DNA from: Actinotalea soli
Lineage (GTDB): Bacteria > Actinomycetota > Actinomycetes > Actinomycetales > Cellulomonadaceae
DNA length: 64,000 nucleotides
Direction: 5' to 3'
Assembly: GCF_017565425.1 (NCBI RefSeq)
Contig: NZ_JAGEMK010000001.1
Location: forward strand, 434,001-498,000
Shown here: in pieces, positions 33,587 to 41,161 of the stretch
Position numbering within the stretch: the first letter of the stretch is position 1
Layout of the letters: each line of letters opens with the position of its first letter
Position numbers and translations under genes: made by a program
The notes under the pieces: generated by a model
Told to the model about the DNA's origin: nothing
The model's input: the letters and a program-made list of their open reading frames with translations, nothing else
The model's database searches: none

Positions 33587-34597
33587 ATGAAGCATCGATA
33601 CCTCGGCAACAGCGGCCTCAAGATCTCCGAGATCGCCTACGGCAACTGGCTCACCCACGGCTCCCAGGTCGAGAACGACGCGGCCACGGCCTGCGTGCAC
33701 GCCGCCCTCGACGCGGGCATCACCACCTTCGACACCGCCGACGTCTACGCGAACACCGTCGCCGAGAGCGTCCTCGGCGAGGCGCTCGCAGGCCAGCGGC
33801 GCGAGTCCCTCGAGATCTTCACCAAGGTCTACTGGCCCACCGGCCCCAAGGGACCCAACGACGTCGGGCTCTCCCGCAAGCACATCATGGAGTCGATCAA
33901 CGGCTCGCTGCAGCGCCTCGGCACCGACTACGTCGACCTGTACCAGGCTCACCGATTCGACACCGAGACGCCGCTCGAGGAGACGATGCAGGCCTTCGCC
34001 GACGTCGTCCGGCAGGGCAAGGCGCTCTACATCGGCGTCTCGGAGTGGACCGCCGACCAGATCCGTGCGGGGCACGCCCTGGCCAAGGACCTCGGCGTCC
34101 AGCTGATCTCGAACCAGCCGCAGTACTCGATGCTGTGGCGGGTCATCGAGGGGGAGGTCGTACCGACCTCGGCAGAGCTGGGCGTCTCCCAGATCGTCTG
34201 GTCGCCGATCGCGCAGGGCGTCCTGACCGGCAAGTACAAGCCGGGCGAGGCGCTGCCGGAGGGGTCCCGTGCGACGGACGCCAAGGGCGGGGCACAGATG
34301 ATCGACCGGTTCATGAACGACGAGGTCCTGGGCGCCGTGCAGCAGCTGACCCCGGTCGCGGCCGAGCTCGACCTGTCGATGGCCCAGCTCGCCGTGGCAT
34401 GGGTGCTGCAGAACGAGAACGTCGCGGCCGCGATCATCGGCGCGTCGCGCCCCGAGCAGGTCCACGAGAACGTCGCCGCCTCGGGCGTCACGATCCCGGC
34501 CGAGCTCATGGCCCGGATCGACGAGACCCTCGCCGCGGTCGCAGTCACCGACGCGCGGAAGACCGCCGAGAACGCCCCTGCGGGCCGCCCGGTCTGA
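33587..34597 (+). CDS. Aldo/keto reductase
   Basis: The product is 336 aa with a TIM-barrel AKR fold. The catalytic tetrad is Asp49, Tyr54, Lys80 and His122 (ITTFDTADVYANT, IFTKVYWP, DLYQAHRFD). The NADPH-binding end reads NENVAAAIIGASRPEQVHEN. Overall it resembles the potassium-channel beta-subunit-like/YghZ group of AKRs. The natural substrate is unknown. ATG 33587 is six bases after TAGGCT (33575-33580), so it is probably transcribed alone as a leaderless mRNA. It is convergent with the YczE-like gene. Confidence 0.88.
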   Translation: MKHRYLGNSGLKISEIAYGNWLTHGSQVENDAATACVHAALDAGITTFDTADVYANTVAESVLGEALAGQRRESLEIFTKVYWPTGPKGPNDVGLSRKHIMESINGSLQRLGTDYVDLYQAHRFDTETPLEETMQAFADVVRQGKALYIGVSEWTADQIRAGHALAKDLGVQLISNQPQYSMLWRVIEGEVVPTSAELGVSQIVWSPIAQGVLTGKYKPGEALPEGSRATDAKGGAQMIDRFMNDEVLGAVQQLTPVAAELDLSMAQLAVAWVLQNENVAAAIIGASRPEQVHENVAASGVTIPAELMARIDETLAAVAVTDARKTAENAPAGRPV

Positions 34598-34611
34598 GGT
34601 TCGCCGCCGGC

Positions 34612-35259
34612 TCAGCGGCCGGTCAGCGCCACGGGCTCCGTGGTCCTGGCCGGTCGCGGGCCGGAGAGGGCCGTGAACCGCGGCAGGAGCAGGTGCACGA
34701 TGAAGCCGATGGACACGGCGTAGGCGAGGGTGCCGAGGCCGACCGTGCCGCCCAGGGCCCATCCGGTCGCGACCACACCGATCTCGATCCCGGAGCGGAC
34801 CCACCGCACCCGCCAGCCGGTCCTGGCGACCAGCCCCGTCATCAGACCGTCCCGCGGGCCGGGCCCCAGACGGGCCCCGATGTAGCAGGCCGTCGCGACA
34901 CCGTTGACGACGATCCCGCCAGCGGTCATCAGGATCGCTCCCCACAGGGGCAGGTCACCCAGCAGGGCCGTCAGGGCCAGGAACGGGTCCACGAGCAGGC
35001 CGATGACCAGCACGTTCGCGACGGTCCCGATGCCGGGCCGCTGCCGCAGCGGGATCCAGCAGACGAGGACCGCGAGGCTGACGACGATCGTCGCCGTCCC
35101 CAGGCTCCACCCCAGCCGGCGACCGATGCCCTGGCTCAGCACGTCCCACGGCATGTTGCCGAGCGAGGCGTGCACGAGCATCGCGATCGATGCCGCGTAC
35201 AGGACCAGCCCGATGACGAGCTGGGTGAGACGGGCTGCCGGACGCTCCACGACCCTCAC
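34612..35259 (-). CDS. yczE: YczE/YitT-family membrane protein
   Basis: The product is about 215 aa with five or six transmembrane helices. Family blocks are LYAASIAMLVHASLGNMPWD, IVVNGVATACYIGARLGPGP, RDGLMTGLVAR and RSGIEIGVVATGWALGGTVG. The function is unknown; the family is often found beside MocR regulators and is proposed as a transporter. GTG 35259 overlaps the stop of a small upstream ORF by 4 bp (GTGA) with GAGGA six bases before it. GTG 35250 is an alternative, placed seven bases after a TACGGT element. It shares its upstream region with the divergent MocR gene. Confidence 0.82.
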   Translation of the reverse strand: MRVVERPAARLTQLVIGLVLYAASIAMLVHASLGNMPWDVLSQGIGRRLGWSLGTATIVVSLAVLVCWIPLRQRPGIGTVANVLVIGLLVDPFLALTALLGDLPLWGAILMTAGGIVVNGVATACYIGARLGPGPRDGLMTGLVARTGWRVRWVRSGIEIGVVATGWALGGTVGLGTLAYAVSIGFIVHLLLPRFTALSGPRPARTTEPVALTGR

Positions 35260-35414
35260 CGTAGGTCCTCGAGGGTGGTCCCGGCTGCCCACGCCAGGTG
35301 CGACGGGGGCGGAGGACGCCGCCCGTGGCCATCGCCTCGGACGACCGCAGCGAGCGCGAGGATCAGCGCCACGACCAGTGAGCAGGCCACCAGGAGTACC
35401 ACTACGAGGATCAT
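35256..35414 (-). CDS. Possible small membrane protein upstream of yczE
   Basis: This ORF encodes 52 aa, reading MILVVVLLVACSLVVALILA and then LAAVVRG before a His/Pro-rich tail. The first 25 residues form one strong transmembrane helix. ATG 35414 faces the MocR gene and the stop overlaps GTG 35259 of yczE, so it could be the first gene of that transcript. No upstream Shine-Dalgarno sequence is clear. The support is the helix and the coupling geometry; it may also be a leader peptide or not a gene. Confidence 0.42.
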   Translation of the reverse strand: MILVVVLLVACSLVVALILALAAVVRGDGHGRRPPPPSHLAWAAGTTLEDLR

Positions 35415-35450
35415 GGCCCCATGCTCGCGTCATGTGGTCTGGTGATCCAT

Positions 35451-35472
35451 GGCCACCTGAGGAATAGTGGCC
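35451..35472. promoter_or_regulatory. Inverted repeat GGCCAC-N10-GTGGCC before the MocR gene
   Basis: The half-sites end two bases before ATG 35475, in the 60-bp space between the MocR gene and the small ORF/yczE transcript. This is where a MocR protein would bind to control itself and the divergent genes. Confidence 0.4.
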
Positions 35473-35474
35473 TC

Positions 35475-36944
35475 ATGAGTCACGCGGCCGGACCGATCGA
35501 CCGACGCATCTCAGGCCCTGGGCTCGCCCGGGTGCTGGGGCGCCTGCCCACCGCCGGCCCCGGCTACACGGCCCTCGCCGAGGCGATCCGGCGCGCGGTG
35601 CTCGACGGCGCCCTCCCCCTGGGCACCAGGCTGCCCAGCGAGCGAGAGCTCGCGCAGACCCTCGGCCTCTCCCGCACGACGACCGGCGCCGCCTACCAGC
35701 GCCTGCGTGACCTCGGTCTGCTCACCACGCGCCGAGGCTCGGGCAGCGTGACCACCGTGCCGGAGGGCCTCACCGCCGGGGGCGTCGGCCTCGTCATGAC
35801 GGCCAGCAGCGAGGACGGTCCGGTCGACCTCACCATCGCCGCCCCGTCGGCACCGCCCCAGCTCCACGGCGCCGTCGAGCGCGCCCTCGAGGCCCTCCCC
35901 GCCCACACCACCGGGCACGGCTACACGCACCAGGGACTGCTCGCGCTACGCGCCCGGATCGCCGAGCGGTACACCGCCCGCGGCACGCCGACCACCGCGG
36001 ACCAGATCCTCGTCACCAACGGCGCCCAGCAGGCCATCAGCCTTCTCCTTGCCGTCACGGTCGGCCCCGGAGACCGCGTCGTCATCGAGCAGCCCAGCTA
36101 CCCGAACGCGGTCGGGGCCGTGCGTGGCTCCGGGGCCCGCCCGGTGCCGGTCCCGGTCGGCCCGTCGGGACTGGATCTCGACCTCCTCGACTCGACCGTC
36201 CGCCAGGTGGCCCCTCGACTGGTCTACCTGACGCCCGACCACCACAACCCCACCGGGACGAGCCTGGACGACGCCGGGCGCCAGCACGTCCGGGAGATCG
36301 CCGGGCGTCACCGCACGCTCGTCGTCGCCGACGAGACGCTGACGGACCTGACCATCGAGGGTCCGCGACCGGCGAGCATCAGCGGCCCGTCCGCCGGGGC
36401 GAACCTGGTCGCGGTGGGCTCGGCGTCCAAGACGTTCTGGGGTGGCCTGCGCGTGGGCTGGGTACGCGGACCCCGCGAGCTCGTGACCCGGCTCGCGACG
36501 GAGCGGTCCCGCCATGACATCAGCACGGCCCTCCTCGACCAGCTCGTCACCTGCGCGCTGATCGACGTCGAGGAGGAGGTGCTCGCTGCCCGCCGACCGC
36601 AGCTGCGCACGCAGCGCGACACGCTGCTCGCCGCCGTCCGCGGCTCCCTCCCGTGGCAGGTCAGGAGCCCTCAGGGCGGCCTGTCGGTGTGGGCGGATCT
36701 CGGGGCACCGGTCTCCTCAGCCCTCGCTGCGGTGGCTCTGCAGCACGGGGTGCGCATCGTCCCCGGCCCCACGTTCGGGGTCGACGGCTCGCTGGAGTCG
36801 CGCCTGCGGCTCACGTTCAGCCAGGAGCCCGAGGTGATCGAGCGGGGAGTGGCCAGGCTGGCCGACGCGTGGACCACGCTGGGCCTCGCCGGGGACGCCG
36901 GCCACGAACGCGCGCTCGCCCGGACCGGGGCCGCGGTGATCTAG
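35475..36944 (+). CDS. MocR-type regulator (GntR winged helix plus aminotransferase-like domain)
   Basis: The product is 489 aa. The N-terminal GntR winged helix (about 30-95) reads LAEAIRRAVLDGALPLGTRL, ERELAQTLGLSRTTTGAAY and RRGSGSVTT. After a linker, a fold-type I aminotransferase domain (about 130-480) keeps DHHNPTG, ADETLTDLTIEG and the PLP Lys319 in GSASKTFWGGLRVGW. Such regulators sense PLP or an amine. Together with divergent yczE it matches the recurrent YczR-YczE arrangement. ATG 35475 is preferred; the upstream in-frame start at 35421 adds only residues over the operator. Confidence 0.88.
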   Translation: MSHAAGPIDRRISGPGLARVLGRLPTAGPGYTALAEAIRRAVLDGALPLGTRLPSERELAQTLGLSRTTTGAAYQRLRDLGLLTTRRGSGSVTTVPEGLTAGGVGLVMTASSEDGPVDLTIAAPSAPPQLHGAVERALEALPAHTTGHGYTHQGLLALRARIAERYTARGTPTTADQILVTNGAQQAISLLLAVTVGPGDRVVIEQPSYPNAVGAVRGSGARPVPVPVGPSGLDLDLLDSTVRQVAPRLVYLTPDHHNPTGTSLDDAGRQHVREIAGRHRTLVVADETLTDLTIEGPRPASISGPSAGANLVAVGSASKTFWGGLRVGWVRGPRELVTRLATERSRHDISTALLDQLVTCALIDVEEEVLAARRPQLRTQRDTLLAAVRGSLPWQVRSPQGGLSVWADLGAPVSSALAAVALQHGVRIVPGPTFGVDGSLESRLRLTFSQEPEVIERGVARLADAWTTLGLAGDAGHERALARTGAAVI

Positions 36945-36953
36945 GACGTGGGC

Positions 36954-37175
36954 CTATCCGTGGCGCGGTCCGGGCACCAACGCCACCGGGCTGGCGACGG
37001 CCGCGCCCTGGTGCTGCAGCCTGGCCGTGCGGACATCCTCGTCCACCAGGCGCCGCCAGTGCTCCCCGAGCCAGGACTCGGCGTCGAAACGGCTCGTGAA
37101 GGCCGGGCTCAGCGGCCGGTCGAGCTCGGAGCCGTCGTCGTCCAGGAAGGCCCAGCCCCACTGCGGCCGGGTCAC
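36954..37175 (-). CDS. Small conserved protein coupled to pyrD
   Basis: The product is 73 aa and reads MTRPQWGWAFLDDDGSELDR and then PLSPAFTSRFDAESWLGEHW. It is soluble, acidic in the middle, and ends with a Val/Pro-rich tail. I recognise the 'WGW-FLD-DG...F-S-DAE-WLGE' pattern as a small uncharacterised actinobacterial protein without known function. GTG 37175 overlaps the pyrD stop by 4 bp. It is convergent with the MocR gene. Confidence 0.7.
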   Translation of the reverse strand: MTRPQWGWAFLDDDGSELDRPLSPAFTSRFDAESWLGEHWRRLVDEDVRTARLQHQGAAVASPVALVPGPRHG

Positions 37176-38200
37176 GGGGTGGCTCCCGAGACCAGGGCAC
37201 GGTGCACGTGCGCGGCCCAGAACGGACCCTCGTAGACCAGGCCGGTGTAGCCCTGGACGAGGTCGGCCCCGGCGTCGAGGTAGGCCTGCGCATCCCGCCC
37301 GGAGGTCACGCCACCCACACCGATCAGGGTCGGGGTCGGCCCGAGCCGGTCCCGGAGGCGGCGTGTCACCTCCAGTCCCCGTGCCAGGAGCGGCGGCCCG
37401 GACAGGCCGCCCTCGCCGTGGTCGTGGTCGATGGTGGTGTTCACCGCGACGACGCCGTCGAGCCCGAGCTCGGTGACCAGGTCCGCCACGTCGTCTATCT
37501 CCCGGTCCTGGAGGTCAGGGGCGATCTTCACCAGGAGCGGGACGTGCCGGTGGCGCGGCGTCGCCCCGTCCGCCGCGGCGCGGACCGCCTCGAGGATGGG
37601 ACGCAGGTGCTCGACCGACTGCAGGGCGCGCAGACCCGGGGTGTTGGGCGAGGAGACGTTGACCACCAGGTAGTCGGCCACGGGAGCGAGCAGCGCGGCG
37701 CTGGTCGCGTAGTCGCTCGCGGCCTCGGCGTCCGGGGTGACCTTGGTCTTGCCGATGTTGACCCCCAGCACGACGTCGCGGCCCCACCCCGTCCCGCGCA
37801 GGCCCCGCAGGCGCGCCGCTGCCACGGCCGCCCCGGCGTTGTTGAAGCCCATCCGGTTGCGGACGGCGCGCTCGTCGAGCACCCGCCACAGACGAGGTCG
37901 AGGGTTGCCGGGCTGGGCGTGCGCCGTGATCGTGCCGACCTCGACGAAGGCGAACCCGAGGGTCGTGAGCCCGCGGACACCGACCCCGTCCTTGTCGAAG
38001 CCCGCCGCGAGCCCGAACCGACCAGGCAACCGTCGCCCGAAGACCTCGACCTCTCCCCCCGTGGGCGGGGCGCACCGGCGTGCCAGCAGGTGCCGGACCC
38101 CCGGCACGACCGCCGCCGCACGGATCGCCGCGAACCCCAGGTGATCGGCGCGCTCGGGGTCGATGCGTCGCAGGACGTGGGTGAAGAGGAGGCGGTACAC
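37172..38200 (-). CDS. pyrD: Dihydroorotate dehydrogenase, class 2 (quinone-dependent)
   Basis: The enzyme oxidises dihydroorotate to orotate in pyrimidine synthesis and passes electrons to menaquinone at the membrane. The product is 342 aa. Class 2 marks are the N-terminal helix region before GRFGLAAGFDKDG, the FMN and substrate blocks FVEVGTITAHAQPGNP, NRMGFNNAG, LVVNVSSPNTPGLRALQ (catalytic Ser) and PTLIGVGGVTSGRDA. GTG 38200 is seven bases after TAGGTT on the minus strand (38213-38208). That -10 element shares its TAG with the stop codon of the gene upstream. It overlaps the small downstream gene by 4 bp. Confidence 0.93.
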   Translation of the reverse strand: MYRLLFTHVLRRIDPERADHLGFAAIRAAAVVPGVRHLLARRCAPPTGGEVEVFGRRLPGRFGLAAGFDKDGVGVRGLTTLGFAFVEVGTITAHAQPGNPRPRLWRVLDERAVRNRMGFNNAGAAVAAARLRGLRGTGWGRDVVLGVNIGKTKVTPDAEAASDYATSAALLAPVADYLVVNVSSPNTPGLRALQSVEHLRPILEAVRAAADGATPRHRHVPLLVKIAPDLQDREIDDVADLVTELGLDGVVAVNTTIDHDHGEGGLSGPPLLARGLEVTRRLRDRLGPTPTLIGVGGVTSGRDAQAYLDAGADLVQGYTGLVYEGPFWAAHVHRALVSGATP

Positions 38201-38210
38201 GTGCGCCAAC

Positions 38211-38624
38211 CTATCGCCGCGGCTCGGCGGGGACGGAGGACGTCCGGCGCAGCCAGAGCAGCCCCAGCCCCGGCAGCACCAGCGGCACGAAGCCGTAGCC
38301 AGCGCCGAAGGTCGACCACACGGTCGGCTCGGGGAACAGCGAAGGAACCAGGAGCGAGAGCGTGCCGACGACCACCACACCGACCATCTCGATCGTGACA
38401 GCGACCCAGGCCACCCGTCGCGCCCGGGGGCCCGTCCGCGCGAGGGCCAGGGTCGCGACGACGTACACGAGAGCGGCGAAGGCCGAGAGGAGATAGGCGA
38501 CGGGGGCGCGGTCGAGGTCCCGCAGGACCTGCACGAGCGAGCGGGCCGTGGCAGCCACGGCGAGCAGGCCGTAGACCGCGACGAGGGCCCGACCAGCCCC
38601 GGAGGTCACCCGTGGCCCGCTCAC
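38211..38624 (-). CDS. Membrane protein of unknown function (pair member 2)
   Basis: The product is 137 aa with four predicted transmembrane helices: ALVAVYGLLAVAATARSLV, AYLLSAFAALVYVVATLALA, WVAVTIEMVGVVVVGTLSLL and YGFVPLVLPGLGLLWL. The block VLRDLDRAPVAYLLSA is reminiscent of an actinobacterial integral-membrane family of unknown function. GTG 38624 overlaps the stop of the upstream membrane gene by 4 bp. Its stop TAG lies inside the pyrD -10 element. Confidence 0.7.
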   Translation of the reverse strand: MSGPRVTSGAGRALVAVYGLLAVAATARSLVQVLRDLDRAPVAYLLSAFAALVYVVATLALARTGPRARRVAWVAVTIEMVGVVVVGTLSLLVPSLFPEPTVWSTFGAGYGFVPLVLPGLGLLWLRRTSSVPAEPRR

Positions 38625-38980
38625 GGGCCCACCCAGACCTGGAGCAGGCGGTACTGCAGGAAGGCCACCGTGACGGTCGCGACCACCAGCACGACCGAGC
38701 TCCACCGGGTGCGCTCGGTGAAGGCCCAGACCGCGGCGACGGGCAGCACGAAGAGCGTGGTCACCAGGTAGCCCCAGTACGTGACGGGGTCGTCGGGCCC
38801 GTCCCCCGCAGCCGTCACCACGAGGCCCAGCACCACCTGGACCACCAGGACCGCCTCGATCACGGCACCCGCCAGGAGCTGCCGCAGGATCACCGGTCGG
38901 TCGGTCAGCGCCCGCCATCCGGCCCAGGCCGCCAGGCCGAGGCACAGGAGGCCGACGAGCAGGAGGAGAGGGATCCACAC
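38621..38980 (-). CDS. Membrane protein of unknown function (pair member 1)
   Basis: The product is 119 aa with about four hydrophobic helices: WIPLLLLVGLLCLGLAAWAG, LLAGAVIEAVLVVQVVLGLV, YLVTTLFVLPVAAVWAF and VVLVVATVTVAFLQYRLL. RALTDRPVILRQ separates the first two. GTG 38980 is six bases after TATCCT on the minus strand (38992-38987). A longer in-frame start at 39088 would cross into the pepA promoter. It is coupled by 4-bp overlap to the next membrane gene, so the two may form a complex. I do not recognise a function. Confidence 0.68.
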   Translation of the reverse strand: MWIPLLLLVGLLCLGLAAWAGWRALTDRPVILRQLLAGAVIEAVLVVQVVLGLVVTAAGDGPDDPVTYWGYLVTTLFVLPVAAVWAFTERTRWSSVVLVVATVTVAFLQYRLLQVWVGP

Positions 38981-39066
38981 CCCGCGAGGATACGACCCCC
39001 GCAGGACCACCTCGGCCCGACCGGTGCCCATCCTCGGCCGTGGGTCCCGCCCGTTAGCATCGTGCG

Positions 39067-40539
39067 GTGACCTCCCTGAACCTGACATCCAAGGACCCTG
39101 CCCGCCTCGACGTCGACGTGGTGGTCGTGGCCGTCGCGCGGACCGCCTCGGGGATCGAGGTGCTCGGCGACGCCCTCCCGCCCACGACCGCCCGCGAGCT
39201 CGTGGCCGCGGCTCAGGGCCTGGGCCTGACCGGTGCTGCGGACTCTCTGCACCGCCTGCCGAGCCACGGCGAGCTCCGCGCCCCCGTCGTCGCGCTGGTC
39301 GGCGTGGGCGAGGCCGGTCGGCCGCTCGCTCCCGAGGCCCTGCGCCGCGCGGCAGGTGCCGCGACCCGCGGCCTGACCGGGGTGGGCGCCGTGGGCCTGG
39401 CCCTGCCCGCCGAGGACGCCCAGCAGGTCGCCGCGGTCGCCGAGGGAGCCCTGCTCGGCGCCTACGCCTACACCCGCTACCGCAGCAGCGAGAGCCAGCC
39501 GGTCACCCGCATCGACCTGGTGACCCCCCGCGCCCGCGAAGCCGCGGCCAAGAAGGCCGTGGCCCGGGCCGCGATCCTCGCCGAGGCCGTGCACGGGACC
39601 CGCGACCTGGTCAACGCCGCGCCGCTCGACCTGTTCCCCGGCGCCTTCGCCGACCACGCCAAGGCCCTCGCCAAGGGCACCAAGGTCAAGGTCACCGTCC
39701 TGGACGAGAAGGCCCTGGCGGCCGGTGGCTACGGCGGCCTGGTCGGCGTCGGGCAGGGGTCGACCCGCCCCCCGCGCCTGGTCAAGCTCACCTGGGCCCC
39801 AGCGCGAGCCAAGCGGTCGGTCGCCCTGGTCGGCAAGGGGATCACCTTCGACTCGGGCGGCCTGTCCATCAAGCCCGCCAAGGGCATGGAGGCGATGAAG
39901 TCCGACATGGCCGGGGCCGCGGCGGTGCTGCACACCGTCCTGGCCGCGGCAGCCCTCGAGCTCCCGGTCAAGGTCACCGCGTGGCTCTGCCTCGCGGAGA
40001 ACATGCCCTCGGGCAGCGCCCAGCGCCCGTCGGACGTCATCACCCAGCGCGGCGGCACGACGGTCGAGGTCCTCAACACCGACGCCGAGGGACGGCTCGT
40101 GCTCGCCGACGGGCTCGTCGCGGCCTGCGAGGAGAGCCCCGACGCCGTCATCGACGTCGCGACCCTCACCGGGGCTCAGGTGGTGGCCCTCGGCACGCGG
40201 GTCGGCGCCGTCATGGGCACCGAGGAGCTGCGTGACGCCGTCGTCGAGGCCGCAGGCGACGCGGGTGAGCAGTTCTGGGCGATGCCGCTGCCCGAGGAGC
40301 TCCGGGCGAGCCTGGACTCCAAGGTGGCCGACCTCGCCAACATCGGGGACCGGATGGGCGGCATGCTCGTCGCCGGGCTCTTCCTGCGGGAGTTCGTGGG
40401 CGAGACGCCGTGGGCGCACCTGGACATCGCCGGCCCGGCGTTCAACGACGGTGGGGCCCACGGGTACACCCCGGTCGGCGGCACGGGTGTCGCCGTCAGG
40501 ACCCTGCTGCAGCTGCTCGAGGCACCGACCACACCCTGA
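39067..40539 (+). CDS. pepA: Leucyl aminopeptidase (M17)
   Basis: The product is 490 aa. The N-terminal macro-like domain is followed by the catalytic domain with metal-ligand blocks SVALVGKGITFDSGGLSIKP, MKSDMAGAAAVL and the M17 signature NTDAEGRLVLADGL, plus ATLTGAQVVALG. It removes N-terminal residues from peptides in the cytoplasm and usually forms hexamers. GTG 39067 is six bases after TAGCAT (39055-39060). It is divergent from the membrane-protein pair. Confidence 0.93.
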   Translation: MTSLNLTSKDPARLDVDVVVVAVARTASGIEVLGDALPPTTARELVAAAQGLGLTGAADSLHRLPSHGELRAPVVALVGVGEAGRPLAPEALRRAAGAATRGLTGVGAVGLALPAEDAQQVAAVAEGALLGAYAYTRYRSSESQPVTRIDLVTPRAREAAAKKAVARAAILAEAVHGTRDLVNAAPLDLFPGAFADHAKALAKGTKVKVTVLDEKALAAGGYGGLVGVGQGSTRPPRLVKLTWAPARAKRSVALVGKGITFDSGGLSIKPAKGMEAMKSDMAGAAAVLHTVLAAAALELPVKVTAWLCLAENMPSGSAQRPSDVITQRGGTTVEVLNTDAEGRLVLADGLVAACEESPDAVIDVATLTGAQVVALGTRVGAVMGTEELRDAVVEAAGDAGEQFWAMPLPEELRASLDSKVADLANIGDRMGGMLVAGLFLREFVGETPWAHLDIAGPAFNDGGAHGYTPVGGTGVAVRTLLQLLEAPTTP

Positions 40540-40568
40540 GGCCCCGCGGCTCTCGCGCGTCGCGACGC

Positions 40569-40603
40569 CGCCCGTCGCTCGGGCTCAGCTCGAGCGACGG
40601 GCG
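40569..40603. terminator. Bidirectional hairpin between pepA and the convergent gene
   Basis: A perfect 13-bp stem (CGCCCGTCGCTCG / CGAGCGACGGGCG) has a 9-base loop. The stop codon of the minus-strand gene lies in the loop. Confidence 0.8.
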
Positions 40604-40923
40604 CGCTGGCGCGAGTTCCAGTCCCGCATGCGCTGCGGGTACCCGGTGAGCTGCACGTCGTAGACAGGGATGCCCAGGTCCTTCGCGATGGCCCGGGCCG
40701 CGCGCTCGTCGGGGACGCGGCGGCGGGTCCACTCACCCGTGGTCGCGATGAGCACGACGGTCGCCTGCGTCACGTTGGTGACCGGCTCGAGGTACGCCTC
40801 CACGCCGACGCGGGTGCGCACGAACTCGGCCATGTGCTCGACGGCGGCCTCACGGGCCTGGCGTCCCGACACGGGCGCGCCGTCGGGCGTCGGGGCGGCA
40901 CGTCGCCGGCGGAACAGTCCCAT
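40585..40923 (-). CDS. Conserved actinobacterial protein of unknown function
   Basis: The product is 112 aa. It begins MGLFRRRRAAPTPDG and has a conserved-looking core: EPVTNVTQATVVLIATTGEW, then TRRRVPDERAARAIAKDLGI and PVYDVQLTGYPQRMRDWNSR. The pattern recurs as an uncharacterised cytoplasmic protein in actinobacteria; I know no activity. ATG 40923 is six bases after TACGCT on the minus strand (40935-40930). The longer start at 41022 is rejected for that reason. Confidence 0.72.
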   Translation of the reverse strand: MGLFRRRRAAPTPDGAPVSGRQAREAAVEHMAEFVRTRVGVEAYLEPVTNVTQATVVLIATTGEWTRRRVPDERAARAIAKDLGIPVYDVQLTGYPQRMRDWNSRQRARRSS

Positions 40924-41075
40924 CCCCTTAGCGTACGGCGCCACGGACCCGGGCCCGGCAGCGGCCGACGCGGCGTCAGGCGCGGTGACGCGCTGCGCGA
41001 GGGCCGCCCGGGCCAGCCGCACCGAGTCATGGGATGAATAGTTGCGAGCGTCACACGCGCCGCGATCGTCTCCTG

Positions 41076-41105
41076 TTCACGCTCTCGCGCCGGTGATGAC
41101 AAGAT
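41076..41105 (+). promoter_or_regulatory. Candidate promoter for lpdA-sucB
   Basis: TTCACG (41076-41081) and CAAGAT (41100-41105) are 18 bp apart. Transcription would give a leader of about 50 bases with the GGAG Shine-Dalgarno sequence of lpdA. Both hexamers are imperfect. Confidence 0.35.
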
Positions 41106-41161
41106 GGCACGAGAGCCCGACGCGCCGACACGCGCCACCACCGTCCGAGGAGAGTCTTATC

